From Perognathus longimembris pacificus (lineage: Eukaryota > Chordata > Mammalia > Rodentia > Heteromyidae): DNA of 64,000 nucleotides. The stretch lies in assembly GCF_023159225.1 (NCBI RefSeq), contig NC_063174.1, positions 39,939,691 to 40,003,690 on the forward strand, given 5' to 3'. The position numbers and the translations under genes were made by a program. Shown here in pieces: positions 11,441-22,999 of this stretch (position 1 is its first letter; every line of letters starts with the position of its first letter). The notes below the pieces were generated by a model. The model was not told where the DNA came from. It saw only the letters and a list, made by a program, of their open reading frames with translations, and made no database searches.

Positions 11441-12740
11441 CAAAAAAAAAAGTTTGGTCTATGTCTTTTGTCAAGAGCTGGGAGAAAACTCTCCAAACAG
11501 GGAAAGAAACTGAGGGAAAACAGAGATAGAAAAAAAGGCTTCAAAATCCCCATCCTTCATGCACGCCAGACTTTTCACACAAATTGAATGGTCAGCAAAA
11601 ATGGTAAAAACTCTTTTTTTCTCTGTTTCTTTCTTCCTTCCTTCCTTCTTTTTCCCTTTTTTTCTTGCTTCCTCCTTTCTGAAGTCAAATAAAGTTTTTG
11701 AGGTTTTTTTTAAACAAATTAAAAAAGCCCAGAATTTAGAGGCCCAATTGGAAATCCAGAAAGACAGTAATTTTAGATGTGTTCGAAGGGCAGGCCTCTC
11801 TGTTCTTCAGGAAAGCCTGAGTTCTTCCTTGATGGAAACACAATCAAGAGAAATGATTGGGGGAAAGTGGTTTTTCTCCTCCATAGCGTCAGGATTGGAA
11901 GGGGAGTGTTGCATTGGGGGAACATAAGGAATTATGCATTTGGATATGCATTTTAATTAGGTGGACAGAAGCAGCCGCCTGTTAATTTTTCTTGCTTGTT
12001 TCCACTTAGCATTCATCACAGGCAGAACCACCATAGAGCGCTCCCACGATAATAGATGGTTCTGCATTCGCTAAGTCCTCGGGGAAAATAATTAGCAGGA
12101 GAGAATATATTCTCTCCACTCCCACTGCCCCATCCACCCTGCCCTCCCCCAGCTCCAGCAGCTCATTGCCTTCCCACCCCCTCCTCCCCTCCCTCCCCAC
12201 TGACAGTAGCTTCCTGAGAGAGGCCTAGGGGAACAGTCAGCCTTCTGGGTCACAAATACTTATTTGGCCCTGCCAAAGAGCAACTGTCTCCACTAGAAGG
12301 AGAAAGAGACAGAGCCGAGACCTTGCTGGAAACAGAAATCCTAGTGGCCACTCTGCTGCTTGGTTCTGAGCGGCTGGATTGGCCAGGACAGAGTCAGAGA
12401 GTCTTGAGGCCTAAGTGGGTTGGGACTGCTCTAATGGAGCTCAACTCTAAGATGTGTGGAGAAACCTTGGTTGAGGATTCATGGGAGGAAAGATGACTTT
12501 GGACTTGATTTGCTTTTGTAAAGCAAAAGGATGGTAGTCGCTTCGCAGCAAGATTTGAGTCTGAAGCATTTCCAGGGCTGGCAACTAGGATCAAACTTGA
12601 TGACAGACTCTAAGGTCTAAGGCCCACCAAGATAATGTTCATAGGATACTGCTCTGCACAGATGACATTTTCCCCACTGGCCTCTGTGTTTATGAGCAGA
12701 TCCACGCTCTAGCTCCCACTCACCTCTTTGCTCTCTGTTG
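11441..12740. other. unique intronic sequence including a second candidate conserved block
   Basis: Pyrimidine-rich 11611-11680. The block 11930-12100 has atgcatttggatatgcat and ttttaattagg, looks repeat-free and enhancer-like. 12115-12200 is CCCT-rich. No exon signals. Confidence 0.4.

Positions 12741-12742
<2 letters not shown>

Positions 12743-12787
<45 letters not shown>
12743..12787. repeat. (TG)n microsatellite
   Basis: Uninterrupted gt/tg run at the 3' side of an antisense SINE. Confidence 0.97.
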
Positions 12788-12790
<3 letters not shown>

Positions 12791-12974
12791 ACTGGAGTTA
12801 GAACTCACTCAGGGCCTTGAGCTCTCACTTGGCTTATTTCGCTCTTTCTTGAGCCACACCTCCCCTTCTGTCTTTTTGCACGTTAATTGGAGATAAGAGT
12901 CTCTTAGACTTTCCTGCTTGCGCTGGCTTCAAACTTACATCTTCAGATCTCAGCCTCCTGAGTAGCTAGGACTA
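12788..12974 (-). repeat. composite B1/ID-type SINE, antisense
   Basis: Right arm, linker gttaattggagataagagtc and left arm cctcctgagtagctaggact in reverse order. Confidence 0.86.
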
Positions 12975-13810
12975 AGCCCCCAGAAAAGAGCTCCTCACCA
13001 CTGCTGACCTTCGACATGCGCGTACACCCAGCTCAGGGCTGCCAGGAGAAACGAAATAAGGCCTCCCCTGAGCTCATCCTCTCACCTATTTGAAACTCAG
13101 ACGGTGGGGAGATCCCTCTGCAATTCTGGAGCAGGATGAGGAAGGTTTGCGTTTGCTGAGAAACAATGAAGGCCAGACGCACTGCGTTGTGTGCTCACTT
13201 TCATCTTGAAAAATAATGCTTAATAGATTAGGTTTCATTGATTTCTGAGAAGGCCCTAGTTGGCTATTGGAAACTTTTCAGTTCTCTGAATAACACCTCA
13301 CATGTGTTGTTTCTGACTTCTAGGATGTTTACATTTATGATTTCATCTTTGGGTCCTTGAGAAGGGTTGGGGGAAGCAGAGCCAAGGGGCAGGGCAGAGG
13401 AGAAGGAAAAAGTTTCTGGCCCCTCATTATTTAAAAAGAAAGGCCTCCCTCACTCATTCTGGACTCTGAGACTGTCCAGTCAGTCATCCCAGGTGCTCCC
13501 ACCCTGTCCGTTGCCAGGCAACACATCTCCATCTGCGTAGGGAACCTTCATTCCAAGCCTCACCTTGCAGCTGCTACCAGGAATGCCCCTGGAATCTCCC
13601 CCGTGCAAGTCCTGAACCCCTCAAGAAGCCTTTGTGCTCATGGAAAGATCTAAGGAAAAGGTGAGGATGGGAGAAGTTAATATCTGGGTTCCTGGATCCC
13701 ACTCCCCCCTGGGGAAAGAAAACAAAAACAACAACATGGCTATAGAAGATCTGGTGAAGTGGCTAAAGTGTGTAACACCATGAATATCGTTGTATGTTGT
13801 TTTCTCCTAT
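12975..13810. other. unique intronic sequence
   Basis: No repeats or exons recognised. 13185-13330 is AT-rich and repeat-free. Confidence 0.45.
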
Positions 13811-13811
13811 T

Positions 13812-14005
13812 GTGAGACCACAATTTGAATTTGTTGGGTTGGTATTCTATCACTTGACCCACACCTCCATCCTGGCTTTTTGCTGGTTAACTATAGAGAT
13901 GGCATCTCAAGTCCTTTTCTGCACAAGCTGGCTTTAAACCAAGATCCTCCCATAGCAGCCACTGAAGCAGCTAGGATTACAGCCATAAACCACCAGTGTT
14001 TGGCT
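13812..14005 (-). repeat. composite B1/ID-type SINE, antisense, diverged
   Basis: ttttgctggttaactataga linker and gctaggattacagccataaa left arm. Confidence 0.75.
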
Positions 14006-14049
14006 TATTTTAAGTTTTATAAGGTAGTAAGGGCCACCTGCACCATCTA

Positions 14050-14455
14050 GAAATATAGCACCTACATTTTAAAGAGTCCAAAAATAAAAGGAACCTAGGC
14101 ATCTGCCCAAAGAATTAAAAACAGGAACTCAAGCAACTTCTTGGACAAATGTTCATAGCAGCTTTATTTGCATTAGCCAAAAGGTGGAAATGGCCCAAGT
14201 GTCCATTACCAGATAAATGGCCAAACAAAAACGCGGTATATACACACCATGACCATAAAAAGGAACAGAGTTCTGATACATGCTGCCACATAGATGACCC
14301 CTGAAGACATTATGCTAAATGAAATAAGCCAGACACAAAGGGACAAAAGTGTAAGATTCCACTTACATGAAGTACTTGGAACAGACAAATTTGAAGAGGC
14401 TGAAAGCAAGATAGTGCCTACTAGGAGCTAGCCGCAGGGAGTGGGGAATGGGGAA
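14050..14455 (+). repeat. ancient L1 3'-end fragment
   Basis: Hallmarks of old mammalian L1 3' ends: atagcagctttatttgcatt, agccaaaaggtggaaatggc, ccataaaaaggaac and aatgaaataagccagacaca. No intact frame. Confidence 0.88.
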
Positions 14456-14457
14456 GT

Positions 14458-14545
14458 GTTTGTTTGATTTTGGTGCTGGAGATTGAAACCAGGACTTTGC
14501 CTATGCTAAATGCTCCCTCAACCATGCAGCTATACAGCCCAGGCC
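14458..14545 (-). repeat. ID-like SINE, antisense
   Basis: Reverse tRNA-like unit (ggagattgaaaccaggactt, catgcagctatacagccc). Confidence 0.6.
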
Positions 14546-14925
14546 AGGACCTGATTGTTTAATGAGAACAGCCAAAGTTTCTATTTGGAGTGTTGAAAAG
14601 GTTCTAGAAGAAGATAGTGGTGATAGCTGTACACGTGTATTTAATGCCACTGGATTGCCCATTTTCATGGGGCACATTTTAAGTCATGCACAATTTTTAA
14701 AAGAGAAAAACAGTATGTCTCTCCGTGCTAGAGATCAAGGTGACTATTTGATTTTTCTTTTGGTTTCAGTCTCTTTCTTACATACTGGCTTCTATGCATT
14801 CACTGGTGGCTTTTTGCAACCCCCTCTTCCTGTTATAGGTATGTCGAAAATTGCCAAGAGAGCTTTTAAGCAAAGAAAAACCTGATAATAATCCCTCTGT
14901 AAAATCAGGAAATTCTGTTTTGTTT
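14546..14925. other. unique intronic sequence
   Basis: An open frame of 107 codons spans 14562-14885 but has no recognisable domain, splice context or family. Treated as non-coding. Confidence 0.45.
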
Positions 14926-14929
14926 TAGC

Positions 14930-15155
14930 TTTGTCAGTTTTAGGGCTTGAACTCAGGCCTCACATTCTCGCATGACTTTTTTCACTCAAAGTGAGTGTTC
15001 TACCTGCTGAGCTACATCTCCACTTCCACTTTTTTGCTGGTTAATTGCAGGTAAGAGTCTCGTGAACTTTTCTGCCTGAGCTGGCTTCAAACTTAGATCC
15101 TCAGATCTCAGCCTCCTGAGAAACTAGGATTACAGGTGCAAGCCACCATGTCCAC
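14930..15155 (-). repeat. composite B1/ID-type SINE, antisense
   Basis: gggcttgaactcaggcctca, linker ggttaattgcaggtaagagt, left arm gaaactaggattacaggtgc. Confidence 0.86.
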
Positions 15156-15459
15156 TGCAATCTGGGATGGTTTTTAAGGCATGTCAATGAAGGGGCAAGG
15201 CTGTGAGGTTCCGTCTAGACACTGCTGGCGCCCACACTGAGTGTTTCCTCAGCAGTAACACAGGCTACACTAGAGGACGCTCCGTGAGACATCAGTACAG
15301 GTTCAGCAGCTTCAGCTCCCTGACCCATATTCCTACTTCTGCACAAATGGAAGGAAAAGAAGCACTTTATTTCCATGTTAACCGGGAGGGGTGCCTTGGC
15401 AGAGGAGGAGGCCAAAGAGATTATGGCTAACTCCAGAGGACTGGCTGGAAACTTGATAT

Positions 15460-15541
15460 ATTCTCTCTCTGTCTCTCTGTCTCTCTCCTCTCTCTTTTCT
15501 CTTCTCTCTTCTCTCTCCTCTCTCTCTCTCTCCCTCCCTCA
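15460..15541. repeat. polypyrimidine (CT/TCTC)n tract
   Basis: Almost pure C/T run. Confidence 0.93.
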
Positions 15542-15542
15542 T

Positions 15543-15622
15543 TGGCTGTGCTGGGATCAAGCCCAGAACTATGTTCCTGCTAGGCAAGCATGCCATTAAG
15601 CTGCTACTGCCCAACTCCTAGA
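15543..15622 (-). repeat. ID-like SINE, antisense
   Basis: ctgggatcaagcccagaact and aggcaagcatgccattaagc; the CT tract abuts its 3' end. Confidence 0.65.
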
Positions 15623-15984
15623 AAAAAAAAATTAAGAGGAAATTTTTTTCTCAGAAATACAAGTGTTTTTCACACCCAAAAGCATTACCTGAATGCTTTT
15701 AAACATCAAAATAAGCCAAGTGATCTTCTGGTCCCTCTCGTCCCAGCCCATGGTTGCAGTGCTAATGAGAAGGGTGAAGAAGGATCAGCGAAAAACCCAT
15801 ATTCTAAACATCCTACCACCTGGTCCTCAGCCTCAGGCCTTGAGAAGGGACAGGAAGTTCCATCCAGGTTTAAACCCTAAATGGAAGCCCCATGTGGCAA
15901 ACTGGGCAGGAAAAGATGGCACTGCAGGAGGGATTCCTAGTCTTATGATCCCCTGAGTACCCCCACTTTAAAATCAAGACTAAG

Positions 15985-16216
15985 CCTGGTGCCAGTGGCT
16001 CACGCCTGTAATCCTAGCTACTCTGGAGACTGACTACTGAGGATCACGGTTCAAAACCATCTGGGGCTGACAAATCCAAGAGACTCTTATCCCTAATTAA
16101 TCAGCAAAAAGCCAGAAGTGGAGGTATGGCTCAAGTAGTAGAGCCCCAGAGCATTGACCTTGAGCAAAAACACTAAGCAAGAGTGCAAGGTCTTGAGCTC
16201 AAGCCTTAGTACCAAC

Positions 16217-16233
<17 letters not shown>
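15985..16233 (+). repeat. composite B1/ID-type SINE
   Basis: Left arm tcacgcctgtaatcctagct, right arm and A tail. Confidence 0.87.
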
Positions 16234-16248
<15 letters not shown>

Positions 16249-17625
16249 AAATAAATCTGAACCCTGTCCACTAGTTTTCTTCATCCTAATTGAGAGCAGT
16301 ATGAACCAGGACATTTTTGACTGGAAGGGAACTTGAAGGCCCATCCATTCTCATCTGAAAGACAAGGAATAGGGAGCTCAGTGAAGTTACACCTCCAGGA
16401 TCATGGAGCCAGTGGGTGGAGTTCCGGGCTGAGATGGAGCCGCTGGATCCCACACCTGCAACCTTTTCTCTTCCATCACTCTGAAGATTTCACCAAGGCT
16501 TCTGAAGACTCCTGCTGGTAAGAAATGTGCACAGAAGAAAGACAGAGTTTGGGACAGGGCCAACAGGGATGGCAGGTAAAAGTTGGGAGGAAACTGCTAG
16601 TAGAGATTTCCATCACAGACAACATAAACAGCAGATTTTCAAGATGAATAACAACAATTTAAACACCCCTCATTTCACAGCAACCTGAGATGACCACCAT
16701 CCTGACTTCAGAGAGAGAGAGGAGAGGGCAAAAGGAAGATTAGACATGTGTCATTATTGTTCACCAGGCCTGGAAGGGTGCGGCCCCATTGTGGGCTATT
16801 TGAACCCCACTATTAGGCGCTCTGAGCCTAATCCCCCTGCTCCTCCCTGCTCCCACATGGTGCCCCTGAATCTCAGCTTCCCTCTCTTACTCTGCCAGTA
16901 CCCTCCAAGACACATGACTACCATTTACAAACACACAACCTAGAAATTCTCCACACTCAGACTCTTTTCCTCCCTCCCTCCCCCACTAACACCTCCCAGC
17001 CTTTAAAACTCTAATGCAAATCACAGGCTTCAAGACCCTTCCCTGGTGACAGTTTTACGACATTAGCTCCATTCATCCATATGGTTTGACAGACTGTGAA
17101 ACTCCAGTAACTGGACCAATAAGAAAAACAAATCCGCAAAAACCACCAGTTACTCACACACTAGAAAACTTGGGAACTTGCAATGGAGCACAATATCAAT
17201 CTCTTTTGTAGTTCAGCCATCATCTTTTCTGATGCCCAGACTAATCTTTTTATCTTTCCTAGTTAAATACCTTCACATATAAAGACTATTTTAAACTAGG
17301 GTCCTGCTTACATAAGGCTCCTGATGGAAAATGGTGGCTGGGTAAAAAAATATGTCAATGATTGTGGGAATTTTTTGGCCAGAGGTTTGCCACATTTGGC
17401 TACATTTCTATCTCCAAGTGACTTTCAAAACACTCAAAAACCACAAAAGTTACTTTGCAGAGGTTGAAATAATAAACAGCTCTGCATTCTGGTACCTTCT
17501 ACGACCCAGCCTCCAACCCCCATGACAATCAGCATAGCTACACTTTGAAAACTGAAATATTGGACTCTTTCCTTTTTTTTTCTCTTTTTCTGGTACATAA
17601 CCAAAACAAAACATGCTGACCATGG
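16234..17625. other. unique intronic sequence
   Basis: No exon or repeat recognised beyond short C- and CT-rich patches (16960-16985, 17570-17590). Confidence 0.45.
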
Positions 17626-17626
17626 A

Positions 17627-17885
17627 TGTGTGTGTGTGTGTGTACGCACGCACGTGCGTGTGCGCACTGGTACTGGGGGCTTGAACTCGGGACCTGAGCA
17701 CAGTCCCTGAGCTTTTTTACTCAAGGCTGAAGCTCTCTACCACCTAAGCCCAAAACTCTGCTTCTAGCTTTCTTTGGTGGTCACTTGGAGATCAAAGTCT
17801 CATGGACTTTTCTGCCTGAACTGTGATCCTCAGGTCTCAGCCTCATGAGTAGTTAGGATGACAGCCATGAGCCACAATGGCATTT
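17627..17885 (-). repeat. (TG)n/(CG) microsatellite and antisense composite SINE
   Basis: Alternating TG/CG run 17627-17665, then a reverse B1/ID-type element (gggcttgaactcgggacctg to tgagtagttaggatgacagc). Confidence 0.83.
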
Positions 17886-18730
17886 TCAATTTTGCTTTGA
17901 TCTGAGAAGACAGCTCACTCAAATAGCTTGAGATGCTATCGTTTTTTATTCCAGGTGCATCCAAATGCTAGCCAACTGCAGGATTCTAAACAAGCCAGAG
18001 AATGTGAAGTCTCCCACCAAGTGACTGCTGAATTCCAGCCCCCTTGGTGGGTTTGCGCAGTTCCGGCGCAGGGGAAGTCTCATCTCCGAAGGCCCCCAGG
18101 CGCTCTGCTTTTCTCCGAGGCTTACTCTGTGACAACATCTCTCGAACTGGGTTCTGCCAGAAATCAATCTCTTTTATTGGTATGTCATGAAACCCAAGAC
18201 ACTTGTGAAAAAATATGTTGCTGAAGTTTGGTAGGGCTTGTGGCCAGTGGCAACCCAAAAACAGATAGGAAAGGAGGTTCTTAGGCATCTGTCGGCCTCA
18301 AATGTGTGAGTCCTTCTTCATGAAGCGCTGAACTAATGTCCATAAAAGGTCGCAAGTCCAAAAAGCCCCAACCCCACTGCTCTTCACTTAGTACCTACCC
18401 ATCACCCCCACCTCCACTGAAACAGCCCAGAAGAGATTAAGCCCAGGAATGTGGCTCCAGGCCTTCTTCTCCTGTCAACACAACTAAGCTGGTGGCCACA
18501 GCAAGTGTGAGGTCCAGCTCCTCCCTTCACCTGCCCCCCAAACCACTTTAGATTAGAATGCCAGGGGATGCAGGGCAGAGAAGGGAGACAGAGAGGAAGA
18601 GTTTCAGCCCAACTACATAAATGACCCCTGTTTGACCTTGGCTAAGTAAACCAAGGTGTCCTTGGGATACCAACACATGCATCCAAGCAAGAGAAAAGGT
18701 TGTTTCAGTTTTTTGTTTGTATGGGATTTT
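17886..18730. other. unique intronic sequence
   Basis: Frames of about 100 codons on both strands at 17928-18288 overlap each other and have no recognisable family. Treated as non-coding. Confidence 0.45.
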
Positions 18731-18732
18731 GT

Positions 18733-18803
18733 TTGTTTCAGTAGTGGAGTTTGAACTCAGGCCTGACCTAGGCAGGTGAGCTAGTACTTGAGCAACACAC
18801 GAA
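18733..18803 (-). repeat. ID-like SINE fragment, antisense
   Basis: agtggagtttgaactcaggc and aggtgagctagtacttgagc. Confidence 0.6.
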
Positions 18804-19950
18804 GGACTCAAAAGTGAAGTGTGACACGACTATGCATATGTGTGTTCATCATCATAAGCATCACCCAATAGTTGGCTTTGTTTCATTCTTTATAAATAAT
18901 TAACTTGAGGTAAAGCTCTAGTGGTTTACATGGAATTAGTTAAAAATAATAACAGTTACTTTTTTCATAAGCAGACAGTTATAATAGCTACATATGTGCA
19001 TAATCAAGTCTGGCAGAAGGTGGCAGACATTCCCCATTAAATACACACAATCCAGAGTGTAGATAACTTGCAGAAAGAATAAGTGATGTTAGTAGATTCG
19101 GAGGAAGGTGGTTTAGGTGATTTAGCTAAAGCAGACCAAATGAGAATTTATATTAAAAGCATTGCTTCCTGGTTATACAGAAATCAACTGAAATATAAAA
19201 TCTCAGGCGACTTACACACAGACGTTTACCAAATCCATACTTAAGTTACCTATATGTGTTCATTTTGCTATATACCTTTCATTGCTTATGTTTTTTAAAA
19301 AAATGAAGATGACTCACAGATCTCTGCTGAGACAATATAGTTGCTAAATTAAATGATGGGTCGTGCACATTTACACATCAGACATGTCCCTTGGTGCTTT
19401 TAAATTCTATTTGTCCAGATGTGACTGCCTGGTTTGTGGGGCCACCTGCTGTGTCCCCTTTGTGATCTGATCAGTCCGGGCAGCTCCTGTTTCTGCCTCT
19501 AACACCCTGTTGGGCAGTAATAAGATGTTAAAGGCGACAACAGAGAGCCCAGCCAGGCTGCCAGCTTCAGAGAGGAAGGGGGTGAAGGGTACAACAAGGA
19601 AAAAAGAGACAGGGAGTTGTGGGGAGATCAAAGACAGCCAAGAAGAAAGCTGAACTGCTAAGAAAGAGTAATGTGGCTTCTTCAGGAGCTTGGAGCCTTT
19701 AGGAAGGACCCCAAAGCAAAGAGATTGCACTTGTACCATCCAGTTTGCCCCCACTGGGCTAATGGAATTATTGGATGCCCCATATGGAAGAAACTAGCAT
19801 CATGAAAAATAGTCCATCCACTTAGGTGTTGGATGAAACCTGATCTGATTTTACACAACCTCTACTTCATCCCCAGACCCAGAGGAAATCTTTGTGTGAC
19901 CAGTTTCTGTAGGGGGCGTTCTTGATGTTGGCTTTTTTTTTTTTTTTTAA
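18804..19950. other. unique, AT-rich intronic sequence
   Basis: More than 1 kb without a recognisable SINE in a SINE-dense region; low GC to about 19.4 kb. Possibly regulatory. Confidence 0.4.
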
Positions 19951-20089
19951 AGAAGGAGGAGAGACCCAGAAAGCGCACAGAGAAAATGCTAATGTCCCGG
20001 CACGGCCGTTTCATTGTCAAGAGGGACACATAAGCATAAAAACATAGCTCTCCAAACCCCTCACTCCCCGCCCCGCAAGCCGGCCCGGC

Positions 20090-20350
20090 CGCTCCCGGTT
20101 CCTCGGCGCTTTGTTCTAATTTATCCCATGCATAATTTATTCACGTGTGTTTTGTTTCCTGATCAGCAACTTCTAAACACAAATGAAATAGAAAAGGTGT
20201 TCGACTAAACAAGTTTTTCTTTAAATGAATAAATAAATAAGGCAGATGTGTCCACCAATCGCAACGTGTGTGTTCCTTCCTACGGAGTTTTAAAATTAAA
20301 CAAAAAATTAGAGAAATGTCTGAGGCGCAGAAAATAAAAAAATAATAAAG
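20090..20350. promoter_or_regulatory. candidate conserved non-coding element beside the CpG block
   Basis: AT-rich, repeat-free, with cccatgcataatttattcac, a CCAAT (20257-20261) and gttttaaaattaaac. It adjoins the CpG-rich block, as many intronic enhancers do. Not tested. Confidence 0.35.
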
Positions 20351-20439
20351 CCTGGCGGAAGGGGGCATTGTTTACAAACCCCCTGCCCCTAGGGAAAGAG
20401 TCTGCGATGGCAAACAGGATGGCTAATTATAAATGACCA

Positions 20440-22720
20440 CCCAACTCCCACCCTCGGGAAGCACGCTCGGTGGGCGTGCGGGGCTGTGTGTGCCGGTAGA
20501 GAATTACAAATGCCTCCTGTGGCACACGTTCCTAATGACACCCAGTACGAATGTCATCCACAACTAATTCCACGAACCAGCCTGGATTTGGCCACTTTCT
20601 TCCCGCGTCTCTGTCCTCCCCACCCACCTGCCCACACACGCACCCGGAGTGGGGGGGGGAGGGGGAGGGGAGGGAGGGAGGGAGGGGTGGAGCAAGCTGG
20701 GGATCCCCTGAGCGCCGAGATCCTGCGTAAGCCGGCTTGAGGGGAGGGGGGTTGCGGGAACCCAGCGCGCGGCACCCCCGCACGCACGTGAACTTTCAGT
20801 TTGCCAGGGTGGCACACATCGGCTCAGCTAGGTGATCGTAGCTGGGAAATGGGGAAGGGGGGAAATCGCACATCAACTGTGGGGTGGGTAGAAAAACTCG
20901 TAGCAACGGCCACGGCCACGGCCGCGCGAGCGACCCGGGAGCGCAGGGGAGGTGAAGTTACGCCCATTTATTTCTGCCAGAAAGCATTAACTGTGCTGGG
21001 TTTGAAACGCCGCGGCGTTCGCAGGCAGGGTATCTGAGCCTGCGAGCCAGCACTGCCGCCCAGGACCCCCCTCGGATCATCCGAGCATCCGCGGCTCCCT
21101 GCGTCCTCCGGAATGAACTCCGCGACCTGGGACACGGCCCCCGGGGTCTCGCTGATGGCAGAGCAGCGGGTGCGGAGCGCGTGGGGTTCTCCCCCGCGCG
21201 TTCCTCTGCCTTAGGAATCCCCGCGACACCACCACCACCACCACCCTCCGCTGCTCCCCACTGTGAACCCGGGCTTCAACTCCCCGAGCCCGGGCTTAGT
21301 AGATCCTGGGTGGACAGCCGCCACCCGCAGCGAGGAATTCGGTAGAAAACCCTGGTCCGCACCTCCCCCTTCCCGCCGGGGGAGTCCTGGGTCCAAGGGG
21401 CGCTGACCCCGAGCCCGGAGGAAGCCACCCTCGGCCGGCGTCCCGGCCACCAGCACCCCCTCTTTCTTTCTTTTTCTTTTTCTTTTTCATTTTTTTTTTT
21501 TTTACAGCAATACTAGTTTTCCAAGGCCACCACCACCACCACCTCCTCCCCGATCACAAGCGGACTTGGCGGCTTGAACAGTTCCACCGACTGGAAGGAA
21601 GGAAGCCAGGATGAAAAGGAGGAGGAAGGCAGGCAGGCAGAAATAGGCTGTGGGACCCGCGGACTGGCCCCCGCGAGTCCTCCCCTAGCCCGGCCCCCTC
21701 CGTCCGGGATCTGGGCGTCCGCTCAAAGTCTCCCCGAGGCGGCCAGAGGCACCTGCCTCTCTAGCCGGGAGCAGACGCTGCCCGCCCGGACCCGGAGCCC
21801 CCAAATCGCCTCTCCACCCGCCTCGGCTTTTCACCCAGAGGCGGCGAGAGCACCAATTCCTAAGACCAGCAGCCTCCCGGCCTTCAAATCAACCTCAAGT
21901 TAACCCGAGTCGTTAATTTACTACAGCCAGTCCGCCTACAAAAAAAAAAAAAAAAACGAAAGAAAGAAGGGGGGGGGGGGGAGAACAACGCAGACACACC
22001 GGCGACCGCCCGGAGCGCTTTCACGATCCCGAGCTACTGAGCAGAAACGCCCGGGGCAATCACCTGGGCCCCCGGGCTCCGGGGACCCGCTGCACCCCCA
22101 CCTCCACACACACCCCTGTAGTCCTCCCAACTCCGGAAGGTTTTGCACAAACTCCCGGAGAGAGATCGGAAGGCGGAGAGCGCCCTGCAAACTCCGGAGC
22201 CGCAGCGGGCTGTCCGCTCACCCCGGCGGACGTGGAGCCGGGCGGGGGGCCTCGGGTTCCCGAGGTCCGAGCTCCGCCAAGCGCACCGCAGCGGTCCCTG
22301 CCCCACGCTCGGTCCGGGCTCCGCCGCCCCCCGGCGCGGCACTCGTCTCCCCGGTAGGCAGGGGACTCCGGGGACCGTGCTGTCCCCGAGGTACTCACGA
22401 CCCACCAAGCTACGGAGCGCAGCCGAGCCTGGCTCACCACCTACGGGTACCCCCCACACCCACCCCTTCTGGTTCCCCCAATTAAACGCAACACAAATGT
22501 AACAATTTTCTTTTTGTTAATTGCATCTCCTGACATTTCTGCGCGCTGGGAGGAAAATAAAAAGAAGATGAAGAAGTACGAGCAGAAAGAAAAGAGAGAA
22601 GCCCCGCCGTAGCTGGAAGCGCCTGCAAGCGCCGTGCATTGGCAGCGCTCCGCACGCAGAAGGCGCCTTTTTTTTCATATTGAAACCACGCGGAATATGT
22701 ACATTTTTTAGTCTTACTTA
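20440..22720. promoter_or_regulatory. CpG-rich island in DPF3 first intron, next to the promoter
   Basis: From about 20.44 kb to the exon the sequence is unusually GC-rich and dense in CpG, in contrast to the AT-rich, CpG-poor flanks. It has no recognisable SINEs, which is typical of selected regulatory DNA around developmental promoters. It includes G-rich runs (20650-20690, 21969-21981), a CAC repeat (21225-21244), a pyrimidine run ending in T tracts (21459-21504) and an A tract (21940-21956). Long open frames here (up to 141 codons) are GC shadows with no domain I recognise. Island limits are estimated by eye. Confidence 0.7.
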
Positions 22721-22721
22721 C

Positions 22722-22753
22722 GCTTTCAGGGGGTTGTGAATGACAGTCGCCAT
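22722..22753 (-). CDS. DPF3: DPF3 first coding exon (BAF45c, SWI/SNF subunit)
   Basis: On the minus strand the ATG at 22753-22751 opens MATVIHNPLK followed by two bases (GC) of an alanine codon. A strong donor GTAAGT begins at 22721. This is the N-terminus of DPF3, a double-PHD-finger protein that reads acetylated and methylated histone tails as BAF45c in nuclear BAF chromatin-remodelling complexes, with known roles in heart and skeletal muscle. Only 10 complete codons are here; the requiem domain, C2H2 zinc finger and tandem PHD fingers lie beyond the left edge. The paralogue DPF2 begins differently (MAAVVENVVK), so DPF3 is preferred. Supporting context: CpG-rich promoter, paired CCAAT boxes 70-105 bp upstream, and head-to-head DCAF4 as in human 14q24. 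The start codon sits in a YY1-like motif. Confidence 0.92.
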
Positions 22754-22960
22754 TTTGCTACAATGTAACAGAATATTGTCTGTCTCAGAGTTCTAAAGGT
22801 TCGCTCAGGGGAAGCGGCGGGCCAATCAGAGCACGGGATACCGGCCTGCCGACCAATCGGCGCGGCTGGTCGCCAGGTGGGTGGGGCCTGCGCGGTGGTA
22901 GTTATTAGGGGAGCTGTCAAAGCCCAGAGGTCACTCCCTTTTGTAGAGGCCGAGAGCGAG
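22754..22960 (-). promoter_or_regulatory. DPF3: DPF3 promoter and short 5' UTR
   Basis: Two CCAAT boxes lie at 22822-22826 and 22853-22857 (read as ATTGG on the gene strand), only 69-105 bp upstream of the start codon. This fits NF-Y sites of a TATA-less promoter and a short 5' UTR. The region is GC-rich with several CpGs. The start codon context CAAAATGGCGACTG matches the YY1 core (AAnATGGCG), a motif often found just downstream of transcription starts. The exact transcription start cannot be placed by eye. Confidence 0.65.
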
Positions 22961-22999
22961 CAGGTCTTAAAGGGGCAGTGCCTCTCTAGCAGCTGGTTT

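Larger units (their letters stand above)
1..22721 (-). other. DPF3: DPF3 intron 1 (5' part, continues beyond the left edge)
   Basis: The donor GTAAGT reads on the minus strand from 22721 directly after the first coding exon of DPF3. Exon 2 of the family, which continues the N-terminal requiem/DPF domain, was not found at lower coordinates, so the whole left third of the window is first intron, over 22.7 kb long. It contains SINEs on both strands, L2 and L1 fragments, microsatellites, a CpG-rich block next to the exon, and several repeat-free AT-rich stretches. A very long first intron is usual for this gene in mammals. The extent is inferred from the absence of any further exon, not from a visible acceptor. 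Confidence 0.85.

Noticed and set aside
22034..22459. Open frame of 141 codons, minus strand, in the CpG-rich block
   Set aside because: Several long frames overlap on both strands because stops are rare in GC-rich DNA; proline/arginine-rich with no recognisable domain or splice context.
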